A DNA stretch of 64,000 nt from Aporrectodea caliginosa. Its lineage: Eukaryota; Annelida; Clitellata; Crassiclitellata; Lumbricidae. A model generated the notes under the pieces. It saw only the letters and a program-made list of their open reading frames with translations, ran no database searches and was not told where the DNA came from. Location of the stretch: assembly GCA_020284085.1 (NCBI GenBank), contig JACEVL010000032.1, positions 432,501 through 496,500 of the forward strand. The letters run 5' to 3'. The translations under genes were made by a program, and so were the position numbers. Numbering within the stretch: the stretch's first letter is position 1; every line of letters starts with the position of its first letter. Shown piece by piece: positions 19,832-30,490 of this stretch.

Positions 19832-20058
19832 GGGTTTAGGTGAATGATAGCATTCCGTCACGAAGAGCAGAAGAGCAGCATGGACGCGGGATCGATTCCC
19901 GCTTACCACTCAGCCTTTCATTCGCTAGGTGGCTTTGGTAGAACGGGCAGTTGAACGCGATGGGCGCCTTGCTTGGCTGTCGTACAGTTAAATTCGACTC
20001 CTGTAATAACTTGTTCATACTATGACTTGTAATCATACTGCGGTGTGTCAGTTTGAAC
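19832..20058 (+). mobile_element. SINE family A, fullest copy
   Basis: The head TTAGGTGAATGATAGC (A-box-like) and GGGATCGATTCCCGC (B-box-like) are followed by CACTCAGCC, a GGTTTTGG-like spacer, GATGGGCGCCTTGC, CAGTTAAATTCGACTCCTGT and a 3' end ATCATACTGCGGTGTGTCAG. The same order of blocks is present, reversed, at 52150-52608 and more weakly at 9358-9560. The minus-strand ORF over it is a shadow. Confidence 0.65.
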
Positions 20059-20500
20059 TAATAATGAACACGAATAATAATGTTTTTAAGTTCGAGCCCT
20101 CTGACCAACAGACCAGATGGAAAGATATATACAGACGTAGAAATACAAGCACGGACAGAGACAGAAACAGAGAGAGAGAGGGATGAACATACGTAACTAT
20201 ACGAGTAACCGAATAGCCCAATCCACGGACTCGACTGCATAAACAGAGGCTGAGCCTAACATGTAGAGTGTTGAGTGTTTGAAGTTGAGTGTTAAGTATG
20301 AGGTCATTGTCTTATTGTACCTTATGAATAAACTCATCAACTACTTCCGAGCGTCGTATTAGTGTTTGGCCGTTGACCGGGGACCCAGTTGGTCATTGGG
20401 CACAACCGATGATCCGGCCGGTCGTCATAGGGACACGCCGATAACGTTCGCTCCCGCTACACTACGACATGGACCGATCAACTACTGCATGACACTAGCT
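20059..20500. other. No gene; possible LTR-like end
   Basis: A GAGAGA/ACAGACAGAG patch is followed by TATGAATAAACTCATCAAC and then GGCCGTTGACCGGGGACCC ... CGCTCCCGCTACACTACGAC. An AATAAA followed by a GC-rich stretch could be an LTR 3' part, but no partner repeat is visible. Confidence 0.25.
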
Positions 20501-20504
20501 ACAT

Positions 20505-20890
20505 TACACATGCATAGATGCATACATATACACACACGTACATATATGCATACATACATACATAGATGCATACATAGATGCATACATACATACATAGTTA
20601 CATACACGCATACATACACGGATACATCCATACATACATACATTTACATACATACATACATTTACATACATACATACACGAATACATGTATACTTATGTA
20701 CATACATATTATAATACATACAATACATACATGCATGCATACAGACATACATAAACATACAAATGATTAGAACATAGGCAATGGAAACATGCAGACAGAC
20801 AGAAAAACATATACACAGACACGGACAGACAGACAGGCAGACAGAGACAAAGGCATGCAGACAGCTAGACAGACAGCTGCAGCTATCCAA
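20505..20890. repeat. Degenerate (ACAT)n then (ACAG)n
   Basis: CATA/ACAT repeats (20505-20760) are followed by ACAG repeats (20785-20880). The frames across are artefacts. From 20890 to 21380 no gene is seen apart from a GCGCCTTTTCCAGA scrap (about 20952) that resembles a reversed LINE tail. Confidence 0.85.
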
Positions 20891-21384
20891 AATGCACCTA
20901 GGCTACTCAAGCAGAGAATCCCGTCGTGAGTATTATTCCGAAAATCATCTAGCGCCTTTTCCAGAATAAACCGTCGACCATTTGGTAAACAAGTGTTGCT
21001 TGGTTGCACAGCCTGTTGTTGTCTGTTGCTCCCAGTCTCAATCGGTGGCAACAGTGTCTGGCCCGAGGGAACCGTTTCTCCCTTATCAGCCATGGCAACC
21101 AGTTCCGCGCCATATTCCAATCCAATTGATTGACGGCGCTCATCAAACCAGCATCATCAATATTTTCGTTCGTCACTCGCGGAAAATCTCCATCAGCAAC
21201 ATAATGAGTCCATTACGACATCACGTTCGCGCACGGGCTGTAAACGTCTACATTGCTTTGTGAATCTTTTAACACCGATACTACTTACTGCCCATACAAT
21301 GCTATACAATACAATACAAGTGTATTTAAAATTGCCCTACTTCCAGAGTTCAGAAATGCATATGCATTCGACCGTATACGACAG

Positions 21385-21515
21385 AACATCGATGGCGCTG
21401 AGCAATTGTGAGTGAAGGCTCCTACACAATGATTAACCGCCTGAAGGGAGGGTCGAATCCGTGCACTCCACGTTAAAGGCCAAGCGCTCTAACCAATCGT
21501 CTACCGTGTACTACA
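21385..21515 (-). mobile_element. tRNA-derived SINE family C
   Basis: On the minus strand: GATTGGTTAGAGCGCTTGG (A box) and GGATTCGACCCTCC (B box) at tRNA spacing, then CCTTCACTCACAATTGCTCA and GCGCCATCGATG. Two other minus-strand copies are at 22056-22190 and 29945-30115. The central block matches that of the SINE at 2925-3150 although head and tail differ. Confidence 0.65.
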
Positions 21516-21517
21516 CT

Positions 21518-21605
21518 CAGGTGATGCCAGTCTCAAGCCTGGATAAAGGAGGAGGGCGACGCTTATCATCTTTGTTATGACACAACATCTTTAAACAACG
21601 ACTAC
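21518..21605 (+). repeat. Dispersed SINE 3' module (GGAGGGCGACGCTAATGATC)
   Basis: CCAGTCTCAAGCCTGGATAAAGGAGGAGGGCGACGC followed by a TTATGACACA...TTTAAAC end. Reversed copies occur in tandem at 25.6-26.2 kb and singly at 45.26 and 45.55 kb; a plus-strand copy is at 30.78 kb. Confidence 0.6.
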
Positions 21606-22055
21606 AGCAACAGCAGCAGCAACAATAGTTACCTTCCACGCAATTTTTACTGCGCCGGATCTTGACGCGTCCTATATCCGCCCAAGAATATCTGTTCCCC
21701 GGATAATTTTTCAACTGCTGTGGGATCATTTGTTCCCCTGAAAAATATTAATAATAAAGAACAAATGGAGACTATGATGAAGTCCTCACTTTTAAAAAAG
21801 GTCCCTGTAATATTGGTTTTCCTTTCGAAATAACAGGTCGTGCTTCGCGGATCACGACACAGTTAGAATCTCTCGTTACTCCGTTGAAGTCTAGATTTTT
21901 ACTCGGGCAGATGACACCCGCGACATAAAAATCAAATAACAATAATTTTAATTAAAAGTAAAATGCTATTAAAAATATGTTATTCTAAAAGAACTACTAG
22001 TATATAAACTGCTATTACTTTTGCTCCCATTTTTGCTAACTTTAGGCCTACAAGT

Positions 22056-22190
22056 CGATGGCGCTGAGCAATGGGGCGTGAAGAACTTGCTCAAGGTCCA
22101 TACGCAGTAGCTGTATCAGGAGAGGAGACTAGATCCCCTACTCTCTGCGTTACAGTGCGAACGCTCTTACCATTCGGCTACAGAAGCTTT
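22056..22190 (-). mobile_element. tRNA-derived SINE family C
   Basis: Minus strand: GTAGCCGAATGGTAAGAGCG (A box), a degenerate B box (GGGGATCTAGTCTCC), then CCTTGAGCAAG, TTGCTCAGCGCCATCGAC. Same 3' part as the copies at 21385 and 29945. Confidence 0.6.
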
Positions 22191-22338
22191 AATTGTTACA
22201 ACGAAACTTGTGTCTGTCAGGCCCGTTGACTTAAATTTTATTTTACGCTCATCATGAATTAATTTCAATCTAGCAGTTCTTCGTTTATATAGCTTCGGTT
22301 TGCACCGTTTAAAAGGTGTCTAATAAGAGCGCTTTTAT

Positions 22339-22741
22339 CAATAAGCTATTTCAGCTTTATTTTTCCCGCAAGGCATGACGGGAAAAGTGATAGTTCCCCG
22401 CCATAGACATCATATATTAAATGTAAGATTTCTATGTTCCCCGTTCATAAACAAAGCGAAACATGGCGGATAGCTTAGACGAATCGTTCAAAGTGGACGA
22501 CTTTAATCGATGGAATGTAGATGATTTGAAGAAATTTATAACAGAAAGATGCCACAAGACAACTTCATCGAGTTAAACATGAACTCGTGGCAATCAAATA
22601 CCTTCTAAATTTGCGTCAAAGTAGATCATAGCAACATCGCTACCGGCACCATTCAGTTTGTTTATGAAAGGTGAACTATCACCGGAAGTAAAAGTAAAGT
22701 GGCTGCGCATGCGCACTGATAAAGCTGAAGTAGCTTATTGG
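22339..22741 (+). mobile_element. Inverted-repeat element carrying a SAP-like ORF start
   Basis: The ends CAATAAGCTATTTCAGCTTTAT (22339-22360) and ATAAAGCTGAAGTAGCTTATTG (22719-22740) are inverted with one mismatch, 403 bp apart. Inside lies a short plausible coding start (22463-22576) and a GCGCATGCGCAC block close to the right end. I find no clear target duplication. It is probably a deletion derivative of a larger transposon that kept the first exon. Confidence 0.65.
22463..22576 (+). pseudogene. Truncated 37-codon ORF with SAP-like helix motif
   Basis: ATG in good context (AACATGG) opens MADSLDESFKVDDFNRWNVD and then DLKKFITERCHKTTSSS and a stop. W-x-V-x-x-L-K-x-F-x-x-x-R is the pattern of the first helix pair of SAP-type DNA-binding domains, often found at the N-terminus of uncharacterised invertebrate and transposon proteins. 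The frame ends before a full 35-residue SAP domain with flanks, so it is a remnant. Function inferred only from the motif. Confidence 0.45.
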
Positions 22742-23260
22742 CTGGATAGATAGATCCCGAGCTTAGCGACATCTTATGGCAACAAAGACCATTGACATCG
22801 GCTGGAGTTATTTTTCAACAATTCTTAGAGTTTGTATGGCATTATAGGCCTACATCACCCGAACAGTTATCCAACAGTTAAAACACGCTTTCCTTTAGCT
22901 ATAGGGCGAATATAATACCTTGAAGAGGCGTGTATTGGGGATTGAGCCCTTAGTTTAACCACATCTAATTACACCAAAGGCCGTTGAAGTCGACAGAAAT
23001 TATTTTAACAGTAACTTGTCACCGTTCCTATGGCATTATACAGCATTCCAAACCAACAGCCATAGCCGAACCGCTCTTTTAATTTCACACAGGGCAAATG
23101 TCACATTTATAACAGGTTTTGCAATTACTTTTAACTGTTCTCACCTTTCGCATTTCATTAAGGTATTTTTTTTTTTATTCCGTGGTTTAACGTCATCGTA
23201 TGACATCAAAGGCCGTTGACGACAATTCAAAATTATGTACAATACAGTTAAAACAAAATT
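22742..23260. repeat. Eroded dispersed repeats (AAAGGCCGTTGACGTCGACAG type)
   Basis: AACAAAGACCATTGACATCG (22781), CAAAGGCCGTTGAAGTCGAC (22974) and ATCAAAGGCCGTTGACGACA (23205) recur with TTATTTTNAACAG and a GGCATTATA block, forming about three degenerate units of 200-230 bp. Related to the SINE 3' module at 25.6-26.4 kb. No gene. Confidence 0.45.
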
Positions 23261-24005
23261 GATAGAGTTAAAGACATCTAAACAGTACTTTACAATGTCA
23301 CTAATATTCATCGTTTAGCAGCATATAATATTATAATTCAGATACTAATGTCAATGTTACTTGCATAAGATAATATAGTGTAAGATGGTCTTTCAGGAAA
23401 ATTATACACTGTTTTGCAGCAATTATCACACATAAAATTTTTTAATGTAAAATGAAAAGATTCCTGATAAACAGCAATAATGTACACGAGATTTCCAATC
23501 CAGCTATTCAATGATATAACAGCATTGGTTTCAAGTTTACAAAACCTGTAATTATGAAGTTTACAACACCTGAAATTATGATATGAAATTTATATTTTAA
23601 TTTTTAATTTTCAAACATTTTTTTTTTCATTCATTCAATGCAACCAGACATCATAATTAAAATACATGCATAGGCATACATTGAAAAAGACAGCTCCCCA
23701 CCACACGTTAAAGACACGAACAGAAAAGAGCACTGCAATCTGACCTGATATTCTCAGTCTTTCACTTTTAATTTTTAATTTCAGTTTAATGGTTATTAAA
23801 TTTTATTATATATGTTATTTTGACATGAAATTCTTAGTTTAGTTATAAATGTTTACATAGGTAATCAATCATTACAAACAAGCAATGTTAGTATAATATA
23901 TACAAATGGCTTCAAAATAACAAAACTTATAAAGCATTCACATATTACACCCTAACAAAATGTCTACACAAGGGCAAAACTAACTATCAACGTCCACTCA
24001 CATTA
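23261..24005. other. AT-rich, no recognised gene
   Basis: Strongly AT-rich with short poly-T/A runs. No frame over 60 codons, no RNA gene and no clear repeat were seen. Confidence 0.5.
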
Positions 24006-24009
24006 TAAA

Positions 24010-24700
24010 CATTGCAACCTAAAAAAACCTTCCCTTACCGATAAGGTTCACCAGCCTAAAGACTTCACCTTGCAAGGAGCCCACACCAAGCAAGGTCCTA
24101 ATATTAAATTCTAACTTGAATACTTTACATTTATCTGTTAATATATTCGAGATATTTTCTTTGTTACAGTGCAACAATAGATGAGTTATATTTTCTTTGA
24201 CTTTACAAGAAGTGCATAATCCATTTTCGTGCTTCTTCATTAGAAAAAGTCTTTCGTTAAGGTTTACCTTTCCAAGTCTTAGTCTGGATATTTGCACTTC
24301 TTTTTTCTACCAAAATCTAGAAATTTATTGCTTGTATCTACAACAGGACAAATGCTCTTATACTGAAGACCCTTGATATCACTATCATATTCCTTCTGCC
24401 ATTTAGAGATTATATACGATTTAATTAATGAAAATACTTCTTGTAATTCTAGATAATCTGTTGAGTTAATTATGGGTAACTCCAATGATTGCCCTGCCAA
24501 TAAATCAGCTCTTTCATTACCCAGTATACCTACATGACTAGGGATCCATATCAAGTGTACCTCACTCATCGTTATTTGATTAAATATTCTTATCGTATCT
24601 TGCAATAAAGTGGGTCTGGAATACATTAAGGTATTGCGCTTCTTCTCATACTTATAGGTCGAATGGAAGCCCTGAAAGAGGTGTGTAAGGGACTGCTTTT
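24010..24700 (-). pseudogene. LINE ORF2 C-terminus with RNase H (Jockey/I-like)
   Basis: The minus-strand frame gives TLLQDTIRIFNQI, then VHLIWIPSHVGILGNERADL (end of an RNase H fold with its catalytic-region Asp), a linker, and after a one-base frameshift in an A-run near 24300, ISRLRLGKVNLNERLF and C-x2-C...EN..H.LL.C (GLCTSCKVKENITHLLLHC), a zinc-knuckle-like C-terminal motif. This combination is typical of I/Jockey-group LINEs rather than the CR1/L2 copies elsewhere in the window. The N-terminal part of RNase H and all of RT are absent. Confidence 0.78.
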
Positions 24701-24739
24701 CTCTTCCATTCTTGATATACAACAACCAACGACAAATCA

Positions 24740-25560
24740 GACTCGGAGGCATAACTAGGGATTGCATTGCCGGGGTTGGGGTGTTGGGAGGGTTCAACCC
24801 TCCCAATTCATTTTTAGCCCTCCAGTTTATTCCCAAAAATCACCTCGGGGTAAAGTTAAACCCCCAGCACAGCTTTCAATGGTTCAATGCATCTAATTTT
24901 GCATAATTAATGAAAACTATAATTTGTTTTTTCTTTTAAGTTTTTATGCATTCCAATTCAGTGTTTGTAAAGTCATAGTTTTTTCTTTAGAACAATAAAT
25001 CTTCTGAAAATAAAACTCAAGAATTTTTTAATAAGTATTCTTCCACAGATAATGATCGAGTACCCCGCACCTACTAGAGTTTATCAAGTACACCGGTTTT
25101 ATATACGTATAAGAAATTATGATCGGGCATCTGGACATAATTTAGGATTTTTCAACCCCCCCAGTTCAAATATGACAATTCAAACCCTGAACATAGCATG
25201 CATATTGTTTAGCGAGCCAAATAAATTGCAAGTGTGTGATGTTTTCTATAGCATTTGTGTTACCATTCAGCTGGAGAAGGGTAATTACAACTTCTGAAAA
25301 CCGTTTTTGGACTGACTGAATTATCTTTACGAACTTTCTTAATTAATGGAGTTGAATAATCATGAATATGTCATTGACTCTTAGCATAGGCGTAACTTTT
25401 GGGAAGTACGAGGGGTACTTGTGCCCCACTTTATTGGACTATTGCTGTCTGATCAAAGATACACTTAATAATAATAATATACTTCACAACATTATCAGTA
25501 ATTTCTCTGTGCAGTGCCTATATAGCATTGGTTAACATTGTTTTAAAGGTGTCTAAAGAG
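24740..25560. other. No gene; degenerate CCCC-rich repeat pieces
   Basis: GGCATAACTAGGG ... GGGTTCAACCCTCCC (24750-24805), TTTTTCAACCCCCCCAG (25148-25164) and GGCGTAACTTTTGGG (25388-25402) look like parts of old inverted-repeat elements, but I cannot define boundaries. Confidence 0.35.
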
Positions 25561-25574
25561 AGCGCTCTAACCAA

Positions 25575-26480
25575 TCGGCAGTAGTTCAGTTTAACGACCC
25601 TGTGTGATAGCGAGATTATCAGCGTCGCCCTCCTCCTTTAACCAGGCTTGGGACTGGTATTGCCTGGCACTAGGCAGTGGCGTAACGAAAAGTTTCAGCG
25701 CCCTGGACAAGGGTTCATGACTGCGCCCCCTTTTAATTTTCTTGTTGACTTTTAATCGTTTTTTCGTAGTAGCCTACTGTGAACCACTGAAAGCTAATTT
25801 TGCGCCACTCTGGTGCAGCGCACGGGGGCGGTTGCCCCCTCTGCCCCCCTTCGTTACGCCACTGACACTAGGGCACGGACTTCCAGTAGCAGACTTTAAC
25901 CACCTCCTTTATCCAGGCTTGGACTGGCACTGCCAAAGTAAGAGTAGTGGTGGAGTTTAGAAGTAGTAGTAGTAGTAGTTTCAGTTTAACGACACTGTGA
26001 TAGCAAAGATCATTAACGTCGCCCTACTCCTTTATCCAGGCTTGGGACTGGCACTGACAGAGTACGATCAGTGGCGGAGAAACAATTGTGCTTGTTTACT
26101 GTTTAACGACCACTGTGTGGTAACAAAGACCATTAGCGTCGCCCTCCTCCTTTATCCAGGCTTGGGAGTTGGGACTGGCACTGTCAGAAAGCGAACAGTG
26201 GCGGAGTTAACGAACAGTGTCGGGTTTTTAAGCTCCTAAGTAGCATTGGTCAGGAACGTTTTAAAGGTGTCTGAATAGGCTGCTTTTAACAATCGCCTGG
26301 ATAGATAAATTTACAGTTTAAGTTAAGCAACGCAGGGTGTTGACGTCAACTGAAATTATTTGCAACACCTTTTTTTAAACCTAGCCAATCTGCAACCGCG
26401 TCTTATGCATTTATAACTTCAGTCAACAACGTTTTAAAGGTGTCTAAGCAGAGCGCTCTGTCTCTCCAATTGGCTACCGC
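25575..26480 (-). repeat. Tandem cluster of SINE-type modules
   Basis: Three to four reversed copies of the module AGTTTAACGACACTGTG ... AACGTCGCCCTCCTCC ... CAGGCTTGGGACTGGC (about 25590, 25905, 25978 and 26095) are followed by two tRNA-like edge pieces (GAGCGCTCTAACCAATCGG at 25560 and similar at 26450) and TTTTAAAGGTGTCTAA blocks (25540, 26262, 26432). It reads as repeated insertion or duplication of SINE copies in one orientation. Confidence 0.6.
25675..25864. mobile_element. hAT-like MITE, CAGTGGCGTAACG ends, inserted into a SINE module
   Basis: The ends CAGTGGCGTAACG and CGTTACGCCACTG match the element at 3978-4150. The flanking octamers GCACTAGG and ACACTAGG agree at seven of eight positions, as expected for an 8-bp hAT-type duplication. 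It sits in the first SINE-type module of the cluster, so it is younger than that module. Confidence 0.8.
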
Positions 26481-26512
26481 GTCCTGTGTCTCTGATCCTA
26501 TATAACGTCACT

Positions 26513-26735
26513 CGGGGGCCCGATAGCGCATTGGATAACAACTGGCGTAGAGAGTGAGAGGTACCGTGTTCGAGTCCCGTAGGGCGGATATGCTTTGTAG
26601 GCTGCTATTAGCGCCGTTGTATTGCAGGCTGTCTGTTCTGTTAGTAGTTAAGATTTAAATTGCATAACATGTAAATGTACAGCGCAGTGCGTTTGTCAGG
26701 CGCTTAATAAGGAAAAGATTATTATTATTATTTTT
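26513..26735 (+). mobile_element. tRNA-derived SINE family B
   Basis: The head GATAGCGCATTGGATAAC (A box) and GTTCGAGTCCCGTAGGGCGG (B box) is followed by ATGCTTTGT, GCAGGCTGTCTGTTCTG, TTAGTAGTTAAGATT, then ACATGTAAATGTACAGCGCAG, GTCAGGCGCTTAATAA and an AT tail. Other copies: 29040-29190 (+), 49255-49435 (-), 52231-52432 (+). Confidence 0.78.
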
Positions 26736-26906
26736 ATTTTTTTAAATTGCCTGAGGTATAAATGATTCCTCAGGCTTCTAGAAGCAATTCCGAAGAATAA
26801 TCACGCCTAGTATGGCTCGTGGTCCTCGTCCCCGGTGTTGTGCATAAATGTCCCTCTGAATGCTATTGCGTTATTATTATTATTAATCTCTTATGTCTTT
26901 CTAGAG

Positions 26907-27502
26907 CAGTGCTTCCCAAACTTTTCAGTGTCACGGACCGGCAGGAATTTTCTCACTGCAGGAGGACGGGTGCCAAATTCAATAAATATTTCTCTTTTTC
27001 GCTTTCGATCACCTAAATTCCTCAAAATGTATTAAAACTGGTTTAAATGCACGTTTAGCCAATTACATGGCTCTATTGTCCTTTAACCCTCATCCACACT
27101 CCTGGGGTCCAGGCGGACCTCAGTCGTATTGGCATACATGTAGGTGTAACTTTTGTGTGCTAGATGTCACAACCATATGATTTCACGTAGTTGTCGGTCC
27201 TTCATCGACCAATAACTGCATTTATAGGTCGGCATATAATGTCAGACATATAAAAATTTCGAAATTTCAAATGGGGTCCGGAGAGACCCCTGGGGTCCGC
27301 CTGGACCCCACACCTATAAATCTATTAAAATTAACCTAAGCAAAATTATGTAGACACAATTTTCTAGTAAAGTTGACACACCTAAATAGAGCAACTGTCA
27401 TAATAGACACTTTCCTAAGAAAATGGCTCTGAGTAGTGAGTAGTGAGAGATATAATTGCAGTTCTCCAGACTGGCCGCGGACCACCTCTTTGGGAAACAA
27501 TC
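26907..27502. mobile_element. hAT-like element, CAGTGCTTCCCAAAC ends
   Basis: The left end CAGTGCTTCCCAAACTTTTC and GTGTCACGGACCGG is mirrored on the right by GGCCGCGGACCAC and TTTGGGAAACAATC. CAGTGNTTCCCAAA with a GGACCG block is a familiar hAT end. The target duplication is unclear (CTAGA flanks both sides but with a shifted phase). The interior is non-coding and hosts another element. Confidence 0.65.
27083..27310. mobile_element. piggyBac-like end fragment nested in the hAT element
   Basis: TTTAACCCTCATCC starts with TTAACCC as in the piggyBac ends at 9.6 kb. It is followed by a semi-palindrome GGGGTCCAGGCGGACC (about 27103) and, inverted 190 bp on, GGGGTCCGCCTGGACCCC, plus GGGGTCCGGAGAGACCCC. 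Such subterminal palindromes mirror those of the 9.6-11.7 kb element. The outer right end is not recognisable. Confidence 0.4.
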
Positions 27503-28355
27503 TAGACTATAAGAAATCGACTTTGGATTTGACCTTCCGATCGCGTCCATGCCTTTCCTCAACCCAAAGTCCCAAACTGATCTTCTCCAGGCCCTCTGCT
27601 GTTTCTGTCTTTGCTTGCACTCTATTTGCTAATATTTTATCGCGATTTTTGATGCATGGGTGAGGAGGCTAATGGTTCAGTGATCCTCGTATGCTGTTGC
27701 ACTTTGTTACGTTTTATTGGTATTATGATTAATTGCAGGAAGTCCTTCGGCCATACTCCCGGTGTTTATAACCAATATCTTGCATATTATTATTATCTTG
27801 GCAATATAACTATTTCTATATTGTAAAAGTTATTAAATTGATTATCATTTCACAGTAAAAAATTTCATTTTTACTATAATGTTTCTCTAGTTATCAAAAT
27901 ATACAACTTCAATTATAGATAACTATCAGTAGACCAATAAATATCCTATAACAATACACATCTATCTAATTAAATACAATATATTCCACGAGTACTGATA
28001 AGCACAGGCCTGAATTGAAATTCACCCACGTTAGTACCAGTAGCGCACCTGTGTGTGACAGCTGGGAAAACCTTGAGTCATAAACAAGGTTTGGGATTGA
28101 CCACTGCATGTTTCAGTATGCATAATCTGGTTGACCATAAGCAGCGTTATTCCGTATACCGAGTTTCTAAACAGACGTAGCGTAAAATAGCCGGATATAT
28201 CCTGCACTCAGAGGACTACGGCTTGACTCAGATTGGATAGGATTCGTTTGGAGGGTTAATCTCAAAGTGTCTGTTGGGTCTTTGAGACAGGCTTTTCTAA
28301 TCGTACCTGAAAGTACAACTGTTCTTAGTGAATGAATATTTCTGTTTCATGGCCT
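27503..28355. other. No recognised gene
   Basis: AT-rich, no conserved frames. A 75-codon ORF ending at 27663 has no motif. Confidence 0.45.
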
Positions 28356-28359
28356 AAAT

Positions 28360-28368
28360 TTTATATTT

Positions 28369-28400
<32 letters not shown>

Positions 28401-28639
28401 TATCTGTCTCTGTCTCTCTTTGTTTGTCTCTGTGTCTACCTCTGTCTGTGTGTGTGTGTCTGTGTCAGTCTTTGTCTCGGTCTCTGTTTCTCTCTATCTC
28501 TGTCTCTCTCCTCTCTCTCTGTCTGTGTGGGTCGGTCTCTGTCTCGCTTTCTCTCTTGTCTGTGTCGGTCTTTGTCTCAGTCTCTCTGTCTCTGTCTCTG
28601 TCTCTCTGTCTCTGCTCTCTGTCTCTGTCTCTGTCTCTG

Positions 28640-28691
<52 letters not shown>

Positions 28692-28810
28692 CTGTCTGTG
28701 TCTGAGTCGGTCTCTGTCTCAGTATCTTTCTTTCTGTCTGTGTGCCTCTCAGTCTCTGTCTCCGTCAGTCTCTGTCTGTCTCCGTCTGTCTCTGTGTCTC
28801 TTTGCATCTG
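28360..28810. repeat. (TA)n then (TCTG)n/(TC)n low-complexity tract
   Basis: A TATATG run (28366-28402) is followed by about 400 bp of TCTG/TCTC repeats. All frames encode Ser/Leu/Cys/Val repeats and are artefacts. No gene from 28810 to 29040. Confidence 0.92.
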
Positions 28811-29039
28811 TTCGTTCTGCTCAGTCGCTTACGTGATTTCGTTCTCCAGTTGAGACTTTTTGAAATTGCTTATCCCCAATTAACCACCTCTCTGTCTAGG
28901 CAGACCGATCTTCTGAATATTTGGCTTATAACGACTTGGTTTTGGTACTCCGTCGCTTGAAGCCTTGTACATTATTAGACAACGGGGCGATAGAAGACGG
29001 TAGTGAGTAAACTGTAGTCTCAGGTCGTAATCCATGATT

Positions 29040-29190
29040 ATCATACTGTATTGCAGGCTGTCTGTTCTGTTAGCAGTTAAGATTTATGTCTTCTGTCATT
29101 TGTGTTCTTGTGAATTGTTTAATTGTCATAACATGTAAATATACAGCGCAGTGCGTTTGTCAGGCGCTTCATTAAAGAAAAGCTATTATA
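29040..29190 (+). mobile_element. SINE family B, 5'-truncated copy
   Basis: Begins at the internal block TGTATTGCAGGCTGTCTGTTC, keeps GTTAAGATT, ACATGTAAATATACAGCGCA, GTGCGTTTGTCAGGCGCTTC and an A/T tail. The tRNA-like head is missing. Confidence 0.72.
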
Positions 29191-29940
29191 TTATAATTAT
29201 TACCAAGAAGACAGTGAAACGATGTTCGGCTTGCTGCACGGTTACCGCAAGCTGTCAGAGTCAGAACACAATTTATTTAATTTATTAAAACTATTTTTAC
29301 ATTGATATGACGTTTCCTTTGTAATTCAGCGCTACTACAAGGCTTCTGGCTGACGTGCCTTGAGTTCAGACCGTTTTTAATACGACGTCTTTAAATTAAA
29401 CTGAACAGTTTAAAATTCGTTAAGCTTGCAGATAGCGTAACTATCTATCACAAATGCATTAGTCACGTAACTGTCGTAAATCTTAACAAATTAAATAGAA
29501 AATGTTTGTACTCCACAAGCATGTATATGTTACAGCTATCGCGAAGTGTCCTTTATTAGAAAAATTGACGTATTATAAACATTCTAATAACAGGATGCTC
29601 CTGTTATCGTCAAAAGGCGTTTTCTACATATCAAATACATACATGTTCACGCATTGACAATAACGTTCCTTTGAGAATACTTGTAATAATGTAGACATGC
29701 CTCCCTAAAAAACGTTTCTGTTTTCAGTATCTTTCAAGAATAACATCGCAACACTAAGATAATTACACAGGCCACAGAAAGAGTTATATAAAGACCTAGA
29801 TATGCATGAAACTTCGGTAAACGGAAATGTTCTGTTTAGCAATACGTTGAAACTAAGCGTACAATACAAAAAACAATAACCTACAATAATGGACCTACAA
29901 CTTTGATTATTGGCCTAATTCTTAAGTCCAGAAGTGTACG
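29191..29940. other. AT-rich, no recognised gene
   Basis: No open frame over 60 codons and no repeat or RNA structure that I could support. Confidence 0.5.
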
Positions 29941-29944
29941 CATC

Positions 29945-30115
29945 AGACCCTGCGATAGAAAATCGACGGCGCTGAGCATTTGTGAGCTAAGGTCTTGCTC
30001 ATTTGCTCAAGGTTCCTTCACAATAACCTTCTCAGAGGGAAGAGTCTCAAACCCATGCCCTCCGCGTTACAAAGCGAGCGCCCTAACCAATCGGCAAGCA
30101 CGGTCCCTACACAAG
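29945..30115 (-). mobile_element. tRNA-derived SINE family C
   Basis: Minus strand: GCCGATTGGTTAGGGCGC (A box), GGGTTTGAGACTCTTCC (B-box-like), then CCTTGAGCAAATGAGCAAG and AATGCTCAGCGCCGTCGAT. Third copy of this family in the window. Confidence 0.62.
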
Positions 30116-30214
30116 GACCTTAAAGGTCGTGGCGCCCATTCTAACGGGCAGTGGTAGTGAAGGCTAGCACCCGATCGATTCATTGACAAAAATGAGCAGG
30201 GTCGAGGACATACA

Positions 30215-30490
30215 GGTCCGATCGCTATCATAATCTTTTTGTTCCTAAGACTAGGACTGCCTTGGCTCAACGCCGGGAATTTGCTGTGGTTGGTCCATCT
30301 ACTTGGAATGACCTTCTTCCTCGTTAAGGGCTAAACTAATGACTAGTTTTTTTCTCTTTGGTCTCTCGTTCTTTAAAGACGTTTCTTTTCCCCGGGGTTT
30401 TCGTGCTGAGAGCGCTTCTGAATAGTTATTCATATGAGAGAGGCGCTATATATAAATCTTTAGATACAATACAATACAATAATAACGTGT
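30215..30490 (+). pseudogene. CR1/L2-like LINE 3' end, (ATACA)n tail
   Basis: Frame YHNLFVPKTRTALAQRREFA and VVGPSTWNDLLP is followed by a degenerate end, GAGCGCTTCTGAATAG, GAGGCGCTATATATAAATC and an ATACA repeat tail (30464-30482). The same family of C-terminus as at 15.7 kb with a different tail repeat. Confidence 0.75.

Noticed and set aside
24740..25402. Inverted-repeat element bounded by GGCATAACT and GGCGTAACT
   Set aside because: The two motifs are in direct, not inverted, orientation and no target duplication was found.
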